Of a stretch of DNA of 64,000 nucleotides, positions 24,562-33,271 are shown one piece after another. How positions within the stretch are numbered: position 1 is the stretch's first letter; every line of letters starts with the position of its first letter. The DNA comes from Grimontia kaedaensis (lineage in GTDB: Bacteria; Pseudomonadota; Gammaproteobacteria; Enterobacterales; Vibrionaceae), in NCBI RefSeq assembly GCF_023746615.1, contig NZ_CP082276.1, forward strand, positions 1,612,001 through 1,676,000. The letters run 5' to 3'. The position numbers were made by a program, and so were the translations under genes. The notes beneath the pieces are model-generated. The model was not told the origin of the DNA. It saw only the letters and a list, made by a program, of their open reading frames with translations, and searched no databases.

Positions 24562-25547
24562 GACGCCCCCTCACCCTCAGGCCACCAATCCTTGTATTTT
24601 TCTGCGCCAGCACGTATCCAGACTTCCTCAAAGTCATCAGACAGCAGCATATCGAACTTTTCTTCTGTGCTGGATGATTGGGATAACACCTGATGTATGG
24701 AGGGTTGTAGATGAAACTGGGGGTTGATCGTCCACATCAGGTTAATGAAAAGCCGCATATGGATAAGGTCCAGAACTTTGTAAGTAAAACAGTGCTCTAT
24801 GCCCTGATTAACCATGGCTCGGACAAACCCTTTTGGATAGAAGTGCACCGTTTCGACTTCTTCATACTCCAGGTATTCAATCAAGTCATCGATCAGTTCG
24901 TCACGATGGGCGAACAACGGATACTGAAGCTGCTCCTCGGTGAAAAACCAAGGTAGAGACGGGTCATGTTCTTCGGTTTTTAATCCCGGAAGTGGGTAAA
25001 TGCCTGAATCTTCAATGTTGCCAGATACCGACCAGTTCATGGTCGCGTCCCCATTCAGCGTGTACGTGAAGAAGCCCTCTTCCCCTTCCTCAGCGTAAAC
25101 ACTGTTCATGGCGCTGAAAAACTCACGTCGCTGCCCTTCTGAAAACACAGGTAAATAACGGTTCAGCGTATTGGCGTCGTAAAACCGGAAATAAACCAAC
25201 TCCCCACTCGGCTCGACGACCTCTTTGACCCTTTGAAGTTTGGTGAAGAGGCTGTCTATCCCCTGATTGCTGACAAAGTACAGTGCCTGCTGTTTGCCAA
25301 AGGTTTCTTTGAGTAGCCAGTCAAAAAGCGGCTCTCCTTCAAGAATTTCAGCTATCCAGGGCGATTCTTCCTGAAATTCTTCTAAATCTTCCCCGACAAA
25401 CAGGCAACGATGACGCGTCGACATGCCCTGAACCGCGGCGATGAGCTGCTCGTTGTGTGAAGGGTCGAGAAGGACATAAAGGCGACATTCTTCACTTTGA
25501 TTTTTGGCTTTGAGTAAGGATGCACTGAGGGTTTCTGTTACTGTCAT
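24558..25547 (-). CDS. DUF4123 T6SS effector adaptor/chaperone
   Basis: A protein of about 329 residues. Its N-terminal DUF4123 domain (about 20-150: LYVLLDPSHNEQLIAAV, ESPWIAEI, YFRFYDANTLNRYLPVF) is the effector-loading adaptor that docks cargo onto VgrG. The C-terminal half is family-specific. The chosen start ATG 25547 overlaps the vgrG stop (TAATG), with a 7-codon longer alternative upstream. It sits between vgrG and the nuclease effector gene, as adaptors normally do. Confidence 0.85.
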   Translation of the reverse strand: MTVTETLSASLLKAKNQSEECRLYVLLDPSHNEQLIAAVQGMSTRHRCLFVGEDLEEFQEESPWIAEILEGEPLFDWLLKETFGKQQALYFVSNQGIDSLFTKLQRVKEVVEPSGELVYFRFYDANTLNRYLPVFSEGQRREFFSAMNSVYAEEGEEGFFTYTLNGDATMNWSVSGNIEDSGIYPLPGLKTEEHDPSLPWFFTEEQLQYPLFAHRDELIDDLIEYLEYEEVETVHFYPKGFVRAMVNQGIEHCFTYKVLDLIHMRLFINLMWTINPQFHLQPSIHQVLSQSSSTEEKFDMLLSDDFEEVWIRAGAEKYKDWWPEGEGAS

Positions 25548-27553
25548 TACCCTTTCCCCTTGGTGCATTTTTCTTTAAATGGCTTGTCTTCTTTGTCGCC
25601 ACCGCCCGCACTCGAAAAATCAATTGCGTTGCCTTTGATTTTGACTTGATTGCCTTTAATCAAAATGCCGGATGCATCCATTTCAATCATTGCACCCTTT
25701 GTACTGAGCACGATTTTTTCCGCTTGAACGACGTATTTCTTGGTGTTGGAGTGAATCGATTTACCCGCAACAATGGATTTAATCGTCCCAACTTGCTCTG
25801 CGCTAACCAACGCGACCGATTCATTTTTTGCAGCCCCGACGGTCACTTGATACGCCCCGCCCACCGTAAGTGTGCTGGCTATCCCGACCGTTTCCGTCAA
25901 GAAGCGGTTGACCTTGATGTGTTGATCATTGCCGACACTGATCTTCTGGGTATCACCGATTTTTACCGTTTCGTTATTCTTAACGTCCCGTTGCCTGTCA
26001 TTACCAACAATGTCGCCTTCGTTATTTTCGATAACGCGGTTAACATCCTTCTGAGCATGGACATAAATCTCTTCTTTGCCTGACTCATCTTCGAAGCGCA
26101 GCTCATTAAAGCCGTCACCTTTGTGGGTTTGCGTCCGCAACACAGTCTGTGTTTTATGCGCTGGTAATGACTGTGGAACAAGGTTGGCAGCGTGATAGGT
26201 TCTTCCCGTTACAATCGGCTGGTCCGGGTCTCCTTCTAGAAAACTGACAATCACTTCGTGACCGATCCTGGGTACACTCACAGCGCCATAGCTCGCCCCT
26301 GCCCAGCCCTGTGCCACACGCACCCAGCAACTGGAGTTTTCGTTCCATTCCCCCACTCGGTCCCAAGGAAACTGGACTTTGACCCGCCCATGTTCATCAC
26401 AGAAGATTTCTTCATTGGCTGGCCCCACGACAATCGCAATTTGAGGACCATCAACACGGGGTTTGATATTCGGCATCGGACGCCAGGTTCTGGTTGCCGG
26501 AATCACCAAAGCCTCGTTGTTGTAGGTCGTTTGGCCTTCGCCCCCCGATTCCTGTGCTGCCTGAGGCTGGGTACCTATATGAATAACCCTGACACCAAGC
26601 CATTCCATGTTGACGTCAGACGCGTCTTCAGGCCCTTCAACCGTCATTTTCAGACCCGGAGAGATGGCGGGAATATTGCTCAGCAAAGAAGCGGACAGAC
26701 TTTCGCGCCTCAGAGATTCAAGCCGGAACTGAGTGAAAGGTTTCCCCGAACCGTCGTCTTTAAACCGTCCGGGATAGTCATAGTGTTCATAACTCGTACG
26801 CTGAAAGCTGAGATCTGTCCCTGTGTGGCTGTGCACCAACCCATAGTCGGGTTTTTTAAAACTGTAATCTTTGAGAGTTGCACTGGACGCCCCCATTTCG
26901 CTGGAGGGTTTGAAGCTACGGATATAGGGATATTCAGCCACGCCGCCAATGTTTGGCTCGTAAGTCAGTGGGGTAGAAATAGCAGATAGTACGGAGCTGT
27001 CGTCCGCAAACACCAGAGAATGCTTACCGCCTGATTGCTCGAAGAAGTAAAACATGCCCTCTTCAGCTGCCAAGCGTTCGACAAAATCTAAATCCGACTC
27101 TCGATACTGCACACAATACTCGCGGGTAGCAGGCGTGTGTGTCAGTGAGAACGCGAAATCATCAACGCCCATCTCCTCCAGCAGCGTAGAGATGATTTGA
27201 ACAGCATCAGCACTTTGGAAGATCCGGCTGTTCTGACGCAGGCTCAACCGTTTCAGCGCAGGAACCAGATCCAGAAAGTAGTAGGTTTGCGAATGACCGG
27301 TGTCCCCGCGGGTAAAACGGCTGACGATGCCATGGAATTGCCGGTACAGCACACCGTCTTTCCATACGCAAAGTAAGCCGTCTTTGTCTACCAGTTGGTC
27401 AGGCGAAACGCCTGCTTCACGGCTTACCAGCTCAACTTTTGCCACGAAGGGCGTCGAAAGCCCCTCCTCAACGGAAAAGCCAAGAACACCAAACAATGAA
27501 AGATCCAGACTGCTGGTCTGAAAAGTGAACTGTAGCCCTGTCGCATTCGCCAT
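25547..27553 (-). CDS. vgrG: T6SS spike protein VgrG
   Basis: A 668-residue protein with the gp27-like base (LQFTFQTSSLDLSLFGVLGF; FHGIVSRFTRGDTGHSQTYYF) and the gp5-like OB fold (EIFCDEHGRVKVQFPWDR, SCWVRVAQGWAG). It ends in a repetitive beta-helix (NETVKIGDTQKISVGNDQHI and following) that forms the needle. The C-terminus is a short Lys-rich tail, not a toxin domain, so cargo is carried through the adaptor encoded next. It trimerises on the Hcp tube and is tipped by PAAR. Confidence 0.95.
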   Translation of the reverse strand: MANATGLQFTFQTSSLDLSLFGVLGFSVEEGLSTPFVAKVELVSREAGVSPDQLVDKDGLLCVWKDGVLYRQFHGIVSRFTRGDTGHSQTYYFLDLVPALKRLSLRQNSRIFQSADAVQIISTLLEEMGVDDFAFSLTHTPATREYCVQYRESDLDFVERLAAEEGMFYFFEQSGGKHSLVFADDSSVLSAISTPLTYEPNIGGVAEYPYIRSFKPSSEMGASSATLKDYSFKKPDYGLVHSHTGTDLSFQRTSYEHYDYPGRFKDDGSGKPFTQFRLESLRRESLSASLLSNIPAISPGLKMTVEGPEDASDVNMEWLGVRVIHIGTQPQAAQESGGEGQTTYNNEALVIPATRTWRPMPNIKPRVDGPQIAIVVGPANEEIFCDEHGRVKVQFPWDRVGEWNENSSCWVRVAQGWAGASYGAVSVPRIGHEVIVSFLEGDPDQPIVTGRTYHAANLVPQSLPAHKTQTVLRTQTHKGDGFNELRFEDESGKEEIYVHAQKDVNRVIENNEGDIVGNDRQRDVKNNETVKIGDTQKISVGNDQHIKVNRFLTETVGIASTLTVGGAYQVTVGAAKNESVALVSAEQVGTIKSIVAGKSIHSNTKKYVVQAEKIVLSTKGAMIEMDASGILIKGNQVKIKGNAIDFSSAGGGDKEDKPFKEKCTKGKG

Positions 27554-27601
27554 CGTTAAACCATCCCTAGACGCTTGTGCGGTATCTGTTCGATGGATAA
27601 C

Positions 27602-27632
27602 GGGTAAGCATCAACTGAGTCGACGCTTACCC
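27602..27632 (-). promoter_or_regulatory. intercistronic hairpin between hcp and vgrG
   Basis: GGGTAAGC and GCTTACCC arms around a 15-nt loop follow the hcp stop. No T run follows on the minus strand, so it may act as a partial terminator or an mRNA stabiliser that favours hcp over vgrG expression. Confidence 0.45.
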
Positions 27633-27638
27633 AGTCTT

Positions 27639-28157
27639 TTACCCTTCGATCGGCGCTCTCCAGTCGTCGGCACCTGATGTACCTGCGACGGTATGTTCCC
27701 AATCGATTTTTCGGTAAGCCACGGACACAGTCACTAGCTGAGTAAACTCTTTTTTCTCTAAGTCCTGACAGTGCGGCATATTGCAGTCAATATCGATGAT
27801 GGTGCCGTCTGTCAAAATGGTCGAGAAAAAGTGTTCCTGCTTACCTTCTACTGACGTTCTGTACCACTTGAGTTCAATTTTCGGCAGCATTTCACCCGAT
27901 GACAGTGCGTTATACATGAGGGGTACCGCTTTGTTCAGCGCCACGGTGAACTTGAACGGTTTGTGGACACGTTGACCTGACGGCTGACCACTTTGCGGGT
28001 CGGTGGGAACTGTCACGATGTGATCAAATGCCTGAACCAGCATTTCATCTTCGTGACCTTCAACATAGATGTTACCGACAGAATCGGCGGTAAATGCACC
28101 GGCAGTAATATTGCCTTGGGTTTGTCCTTCAATCGCGATATAGCATGGAGTTGGCAT
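27639..28157 (-). CDS. hcp: T6SS tube protein Hcp
   Basis: The 172-residue Hcp1-family protein has IAIEGQTQGNITAGAF, EMLVQAFDHIVTVP, RVHKPFKFTVALNKAVPLMYNAL and a closing TQLVTVSVAYRKIDWEH, typical of Hcp. Hexamers stack into the secreted tube. It is the first gene of a nine-gene minus-strand operon, with a sigma54 promoter 47-62 bp upstream. The core T6SS baseplate and sheath genes are not in this window, so this is an accessory cluster. Confidence 0.95.
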   Translation of the reverse strand: MPTPCYIAIEGQTQGNITAGAFTADSVGNIYVEGHEDEMLVQAFDHIVTVPTDPQSGQPSGQRVHKPFKFTVALNKAVPLMYNALSSGEMLPKIELKWYRTSVEGKQEHFFSTILTDGTIIDIDCNMPHCQDLEKKEFTQLVTVSVAYRKIDWEHTVAGTSGADDWRAPIEG

Positions 28158-28203
28158 TGCGTATTCCTTCTGCAGCTAGTGTATGTATCGACCAATACAC
28201 ACA

Positions 28204-28219
28204 GGCAACACATATGCCA
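28204..28219 (-). promoter_or_regulatory. sigma54 promoter of the hcp operon
   Basis: On the minus strand, TGGCATATGTGTTGCC has the GG-N10-GC spacing and matches TGGCACG-N4-TTGC closely. Hcp operons of Vibrio are known to use RpoN with the activator VasH. Confidence 0.75.
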
Positions 28220-28265
28220 ATTAGGTTTTTTCAGATAAACAGACACTTGAGAATTTCAACCAAAT

Positions 28266-28314
28266 ACCCGGGCAAAAAACTGCTCAAAATTTGCGCAATT
28301 CTTGCCCGTTGGGT
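28266..28314. promoter_or_regulatory. inverted repeat upstream of hcp, candidate enhancer site
   Basis: ACCCGGGCAA (28266-28275) and TTGCCCGTTGGGT (28302-28314) are complementary apart from a two-base insertion and flank a TTGCGCAA palindrome (28291-28298). The pair lies about 60-100 bp upstream of the sigma54 promoter, a place where an enhancer-binding activator such as VasH would bind. Confidence 0.4.
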
Positions 28315-28360
28315 AATTTTTGGCCTGAAAGGTGAAACCAGATTAATCCTTAGAAACTGA

Positions 28361-29284
28361 TCAGTACCGTTGCGAAAAACCGCTATCCGGCGTCACTGAA
28401 AGCTCCATAAATTCACAGAATGCGGTGACCGCATCACTACGCTCGCGCTTTCTCGACCAAACCAAACCAACATCCATCGGCGGTACATGATCAGCCAGTG
28501 GACGCACTTCCACCCTTCTCCCTTCCAATGACCAGGGTCGGTAAACCATGTCTGACAGAATGGTGATGCCGTAATCATTGGCGACGAGACTGCGCACGGA
28601 TTCCACGGAAGAGGTGCGGAAAATGGTATTGGGCTGATAGGGCGTTTGGTTCCAATAGCGCAGAGCGGTATTACTTGCCTCATCGACCGTTAGCATAATG
28701 TAGGGATATTGAGCGACATCGTGGAAGGTCACCATTTTGTTTTCCAGCAGAGGATGACTGGAGCTGAGCCACAATCGACGCTGGGAACTCAACAGGGTTT
28801 GGAAACTGATGTCTTCCTGGTTAATTAGGTTGGACGTCAGCATAAAGGCAACATCAAATTCCCCTGACACCACGCCTTCTTCGATATCCCCCCGGGTGGC
28901 TTCCACCAGCTTCAGGTTCACATTGGGGTAGCTGCGCTGAAACCGGGTGAGGTAGGGTGGCACAAAGTATCCCGCCACGGTGTAAGACATGGCGACGGTA
29001 ATTGTGCCTTCAACCTGATTGGCGGAGCGGTGCGAAAGTAACATGGCTTCTTCCAGCTCCTTCACAATGTGCGTGGCATGTTGGTAAAACTGGTTCCCCT
29101 CATAGGTCAGCAACATGCCATGAGGCTGACGCACAAACAGGTTCACATTCAGCATCTCCTCCAACTGTTTAATGGCGGTGGTAATCGCTGACTGGGAAAC
29201 GTGCATGGCATTGGCCGCTTGAGAGACCTGCCCGGAGTCCGCCGTCGCGATGAAATAGCGAATCTGTTTCATGGTTGGGAGCAT
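28361..29284 (-). CDS. LysR-family transcriptional regulator
   Basis: The 307-residue protein has an N-terminal winged helix (MKQIRYFIATADSGQVSQAANAMHVSQSAIT) and a LysR effector domain (EGTITVAMSYTVAGYFVPPYL onward). It is divergent from the predicted lactam operon starting at 29584 and separated by 299 bp. It is therefore the probable regulator, activating with a pathway compound as co-inducer. Sequence gives no ligand. Confidence 0.9.
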   Translation of the reverse strand: MLPTMKQIRYFIATADSGQVSQAANAMHVSQSAITTAIKQLEEMLNVNLFVRQPHGMLLTYEGNQFYQHATHIVKELEEAMLLSHRSANQVEGTITVAMSYTVAGYFVPPYLTRFQRSYPNVNLKLVEATRGDIEEGVVSGEFDVAFMLTSNLINQEDISFQTLLSSQRRLWLSSSHPLLENKMVTFHDVAQYPYIMLTVDEASNTALRYWNQTPYQPNTIFRTSSVESVRSLVANDYGITILSDMVYRPWSLEGRRVEVRPLADHVPPMDVGLVWSRKRERSDAVTAFCEFMELSVTPDSGFSQRY

Positions 29285-29583
29285 GTTCTGTTTTCCTTAA
29301 GTCTTGTATCCATTCTTCTGATATCCAGACCTGTCGACAGGTCTGAAAAATGACACCAAAAAACAATTTAATCATTAAATATCAACAAAATAACTCAGTT
29401 TTATTAGGTGATATCAAAGCACTTTTTGTTATCTGTTTTTCTAATAACACTAGACAAAACTCTGTAATTTACATACCAGTGATGCAAATTTAACCTGTTA
29501 TTAACACATCGAGCAATAGTCAAATCCGGCGTTTCTCGCCATGACCATTGCAAACATTGGTTGAAGTAACAGGGAGAAGAAAC
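29285..29583. other. divergent promoter region between lysR and the lactam operon
   Basis: Besides the perfect 20-bp palindrome at 29326-29345, a GTTAT-N11-ATAAC inverted repeat (about 29428-29448) has the T-N11-A geometry used by LysR regulators. AT-rich flanks probably hold both promoters. Confidence 0.5.
29326..29345. promoter_or_regulatory. perfect 20-bp palindrome
   Basis: CAGACCTGTCGACAGGTCTG is perfectly symmetrical without a loop, 41 bp upstream of lysR. The TGTCGACA core resembles operators of GntR/FadR-type repressors, so a second regulator may act here. Confidence 0.5.
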
Positions 29584-30672
29584 ATGAACGGCAAACCTTC
29601 TGCTGTCCCATGGTTAACCTTGGTCGGTGCAATGGCGCTGACTCAAAGCAGCACTGCAAACAGCGAAAACTGGTACCCGTATACGGTTGATGTCTGGACT
29701 ACACCATTCGACATGAGCAGTGCCCGCGACGTGATGCAATATCAGCCCGTTGAAAAGGCCAGCAAGGCGTGGGACATCTGCGTCTCCTTCCCGCACCTCA
29801 AAGATGCTTATTGGACCGCAGTGAACTACGGCGTTGTGGATGAAGCAAAACGCGCCGGTGTCGAAATGCAGTTGGTGGAGGCAGGCGGTTACACCAACCT
29901 CAATACTCAGCTTTCACAGATTGAAGACTGTGTGGCTTCCGGTGCAGACGCCGTGATAGTGGGCGCCATTTCTTACGATGGTCTCAATAATCTGGTGAAG
30001 AATATCGCCCAATCCGGTGTGCCGGTTATCGACATCGTCAACGGCATGTCATCGCCAGATATCTCAGCGAAGTCTCTGGTCTCATTTGGCGAGATGGGCG
30101 CAAAGATTGGCCAGTATCTGGCGGAGCGCCACCAGAACGATAAAGAGAAAGTGAAAGTTGGCTGGTTTCCGGGACCTCCTGGCGCAGGTTGGGTTGAAGC
30201 CGGAAACAAGGGTTTTCAATCTGCCGTAGAAGGCTCAAACATTGACGTAGTAGAAACCAAATACGGCGATACCGGTAAGGAAGTGCAGCTCAAACTGGTG
30301 GAAGACACCCTCGAAGCACATCCGGACCTGGATTACATTGTCGGTACGGCAGTGACAGCAGAAGCGGCCACCAGCCTGCTCCGCGCCCGAGGTCTCACTG
30401 ACCAAATCGGCGTCCTTTCCTACTACTTCACCCCCGGCGTTTATCAGGGGATCAAACGTAACCTTATCGTTGCTGCGCCCACAGACTCGGCGGTTATCCA
30501 AGGTCGTGTCGCGATTGATCAAGCTATCCGTATCCTCGAAGGCAAACCCTACACCAAACATGTGGGACCGCAGCTTTATGTCATCGATGACGCCAACATC
30601 AACAGCTTTGATCGTAACAGCTCCCTCGCACCAGCGAACTTTAAACCGACGTTTACAGTGAAGCCGCAGTGA
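29584..30672 (+). CDS. TorT-like periplasmic substrate-binding protein of a sugar-type ABC importer
   Basis: A signal peptide (first about 25 residues) precedes a type I periplasmic binding protein that resembles TorT more than ribose-binding proteins: WYPYTVDVW, KASKAWDICVSFPHLKDAYW, AVNYGVVDEAKRAGV, EAGGYTNLNTQLSQIEDCVASGADAVIVGAISYDGL. TorT proper binds TMAO and signals through TorS. Here no sensor kinase is present, and ATPase and permease genes follow at once (stop and start overlap), so it should feed an importer. The ATG 29584 follows AGGGAGAAG. Ligand unknown; the operon suggests a small lactam or amide. Confidence 0.8.
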   Translation: MNGKPSAVPWLTLVGAMALTQSSTANSENWYPYTVDVWTTPFDMSSARDVMQYQPVEKASKAWDICVSFPHLKDAYWTAVNYGVVDEAKRAGVEMQLVEAGGYTNLNTQLSQIEDCVASGADAVIVGAISYDGLNNLVKNIAQSGVPVIDIVNGMSSPDISAKSLVSFGEMGAKIGQYLAERHQNDKEKVKVGWFPGPPGAGWVEAGNKGFQSAVEGSNIDVVETKYGDTGKEVQLKLVEDTLEAHPDLDYIVGTAVTAEAATSLLRARGLTDQIGVLSYYFTPGVYQGIKRNLIVAAPTDSAVIQGRVAIDQAIRILEGKPYTKHVGPQLYVIDDANINSFDRNSSLAPANFKPTFTVKPQ

Positions 30673-32189
30673 TGGACGCACCGATTCTCAGCCTACACGG
30701 GATACACAAACAGTATCCCGGTGTAAAAGCGCTCGACGGGGTGGACTTCACGCTTGAGCCCGGCGAAGTTCACGTGTTGTTTGGCGAGAATGGCGCTGGG
30801 AAATCAACGCTGATTTCCATTATCTCCGGCGCCAACCAGCCTACGGCAGGAGAGATGCGTTTTTTCGAAGACACCGTGCGCTTCAAAAGCGTTTACGACG
30901 CGAGGCAAAAAGGCATCAGTGCGGTGTTCCAGGAGTTTTCTCTGGTCGACACCCTCTCCATTGCCCAAAACCTGTTTCTGGGCGAAGAGCCATTGACCGG
31001 ACACTTTCTGGATAACGCCACCTTGCACACCGAAGCACAGGCACTGCTCGAAAAAATGGGGTTTGACCTTGATGCACACCTGCCCGTCAGCGAGCTTTCC
31101 CGTGCTGAAAAGCAAATGGTGGAAATTGCTAAAGCGCTCCGTGGCGAATTGTCAGTACTGATCCTTGATGAGCCGACAGCGTCCCTGACGCATCAGGAAA
31201 CCGAGCAGTTATTTTCACTGATTGATCAGCTAAAAGCACAAGACGTCGGCATTATCTATATCTCTCACCGTATGGGCGAGATCCGCCAGATTGCAGACCG
31301 GATTACCGTACTGCGGGATGGAAAATACATCGGCACCCGCGAGGTTGATACTGTCGAAGAGCAAGACCTCATCACTATGATGACGGGTAGGGAAATCGAC
31401 AACGTCTATCCGCACGTGCCCTTTTTACCCACTGAAACCGTGTTGGACGTGCAATCCCTAACCACCGACAACCGACTCGTCGAAGACCTTTCTTTCCACG
31501 TCAGAGCCGGGGAGATTGTCGGCTTTGCCGGGTTGGTTGGCTGCGGCAAATCCGAAGCGCTCAGAGCCTGTTTTGGTGCAGAGAAGGTCACTGCCGGTTG
31601 CGTGGTGTTTAACGGTGAAAATGTCACAGGGCTTAGCATCCGCGAGATGCTGGACCGCGGCTTTTTCTATAACTCCCGTGACCGCAAAGACGAAGGTTTG
31701 GTGCTCAACCGCAGTTGCCGGGAAAACATCAGTTTGCCTTCTCTGGGTTCTCATCCCCTTTCCCATCGCCATGGCGCACTGAATCTCGCCCACGAACGCA
31801 AGCAAACCCAAAGCCTTGCAACAAGGCTCAAGCTCTACCCGATGCAAACCGAGCGCGATGTCGGCCAGTTCAGCGGTGGTAACCAACAGAAAGTGCTATT
31901 GGCAAAATGCCTGACCCGCGATGTCTCGCTGTATGTGTTCGACGAACCCACCGTGGGGGTGGATGTCGGGACACGCGCAGAAATCTATCGCTTTATTGCC
32001 GGTTTGTGCGAGCAAGGGGCAGCGGTCGTCATCATTTCTTCCGATCTGCCCGAGGTCGTACACCTCTCCCACCGTCTCTACGTGATGCGTGAAGGACAAA
32101 TCGCCGCTCACCTTCAGGGAGCAGAGATAACAGAAACCAAGGCGCTCAGCCACTTTTTTGAATCAATGGAGTATGAAAATGAACAGTGA
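30672..32189 (+). CDS. RbsA/MglA-type ABC importer ATPase (two ABC domains)
   Basis: The 505-residue protein has two fused ABC domains. The first has GENGAGKSTLIS, LSRAEKQMVEIAKAL and LILDEPTASLT. The second has a degenerate P-loop GLVGCGKSEALR, then FSGGNQQKVLLAKCL and VFDEPTVGVDVGTRAE. This matches the CUT2 sugar importer family. Start is ATG 30672, overlapping the binding-protein stop. The 3' end overlaps the permease gene by 11 nt. Confidence 0.9.
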   Translation: MDAPILSLHGIHKQYPGVKALDGVDFTLEPGEVHVLFGENGAGKSTLISIISGANQPTAGEMRFFEDTVRFKSVYDARQKGISAVFQEFSLVDTLSIAQNLFLGEEPLTGHFLDNATLHTEAQALLEKMGFDLDAHLPVSELSRAEKQMVEIAKALRGELSVLILDEPTASLTHQETEQLFSLIDQLKAQDVGIIYISHRMGEIRQIADRITVLRDGKYIGTREVDTVEEQDLITMMTGREIDNVYPHVPFLPTETVLDVQSLTTDNRLVEDLSFHVRAGEIVGFAGLVGCGKSEALRACFGAEKVTAGCVVFNGENVTGLSIREMLDRGFFYNSRDRKDEGLVLNRSCRENISLPSLGSHPLSHRHGALNLAHERKQTQSLATRLKLYPMQTERDVGQFSGGNQQKVLLAKCLTRDVSLYVFDEPTVGVDVGTRAEIYRFIAGLCEQGAAVVIISSDLPEVVHLSHRLYVMREGQIAAHLQGAEITETKALSHFFESMEYENEQ

Positions 32190-33231
32190 GCCAGTGAAGG
32201 CCAGTTCCCAAGACGCCGATCTGGGCGCTTCCAAAGGGCAATTTGCCAACCGGGTGACACGGTTATTTGTGAAGGTGGGTGTCCTGCCTATCCTGGTGGT
32301 GGTCGCCGTTGCTATCTTTGCATCGGCATCAGAAAACTTCCTGACTGCGCGCAACCTGCTGAACCTGCTTCGCCAGTCTTCGTATCTGGTGATGGTCTCC
32401 ATCGGACAGATGTTTGTGCTGTTAACCGCAGGGTTTGATCTTTCCGTCGGCACCATTATCGCCCTCTCATCCGTGGTCGGGGCCACCACCATGGCAGCAA
32501 CCTATGCGGCTTTCCCGGAATCTGTGTATCTCGCCATTTTTGTGGGGATTGCTGCCGGTGTAGCCGTTGGCTTGGTCGTCGGATTTATCAATGGCATCGG
32601 CGTCGCGCATTTTCAGGTTTCACCCTTTGTGATGACGCTGGGCATCTCCTCCATCGGTTTTGGTATCGCCCTTTATATGACAGGCGGATCGCCGGTGTAT
32701 GGCATGCCGATGGAGTTCGGCAACACCTTTGGCTTTGGCAACATTTTTGGCTTGCCCACACCGATTCTGGTTGCCTTGCTGATGACGATTTTTGCCATGG
32801 TCATCGTCAACCGTACCCGTCTGGGCCGCTATTTCTATGCAGTTGGTGGAAACATCAATGCCGCCCGTCTCTCAGGGATCAACACCCACAAAACGCTGAT
32901 TCTGGCGTACCTGCTCTGCGCGTCCTTCGCAGCCATGGCAGGGATGTTGATCACCGCCCGTCTTGACACCGGCGAGGCCAACATAGGCGCAGCCATGCCC
33001 CTCGAGTCCATTGCAGCCTGCGTCATCGCCGGTGTCAGTCTTCGCGGAGGGATCGGGCGAGTGGAACATGTCGTCTTGGGCGCGGTGTTTATCAGTCTGG
33101 TGCAAAACGGCATGAACCTGACCCGCGTGGAATCTTACCTGCAAACCGTGGTGATCGGTGCGCTGCTGATTTTTGCCGTCATCGTCGACCAAATTCGTAT
33201 TCGATTGCGCGCCAAGCTGGGAGCCCACTGA
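32179..33231 (+). CDS. RbsC-type ABC importer permease
   Basis: A protein of about 350 residues with eight to ten membrane helices and the CUT2 permease segments NLLRQSSYLVMVSIGQMFVLLTAGFDLSVGT, FINGIGVAHFQVSPFVMTLG and RTRLGRYFYAVGGN. The ATG at 32179 follows GGAG within the 3' end of the ATPase gene; an upstream TTG is less likely. It forms the membrane pore of the importer with 29584-32189. Confidence 0.9.
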   Translation: MNSEPVKASSQDADLGASKGQFANRVTRLFVKVGVLPILVVVAVAIFASASENFLTARNLLNLLRQSSYLVMVSIGQMFVLLTAGFDLSVGTIIALSSVVGATTMAATYAAFPESVYLAIFVGIAAGVAVGLVVGFINGIGVAHFQVSPFVMTLGISSIGFGIALYMTGGSPVYGMPMEFGNTFGFGNIFGLPTPILVALLMTIFAMVIVNRTRLGRYFYAVGGNINAARLSGINTHKTLILAYLLCASFAAMAGMLITARLDTGEANIGAAMPLESIAACVIAGVSLRGGIGRVEHVVLGAVFISLVQNGMNLTRVESYLQTVVIGALLIFAVIVDQIRIRLRAKLGAH

Positions 33232-33271
33232 TATGCGCCTTACCAACACATTTCAAAAGGAAGGTCTCACT

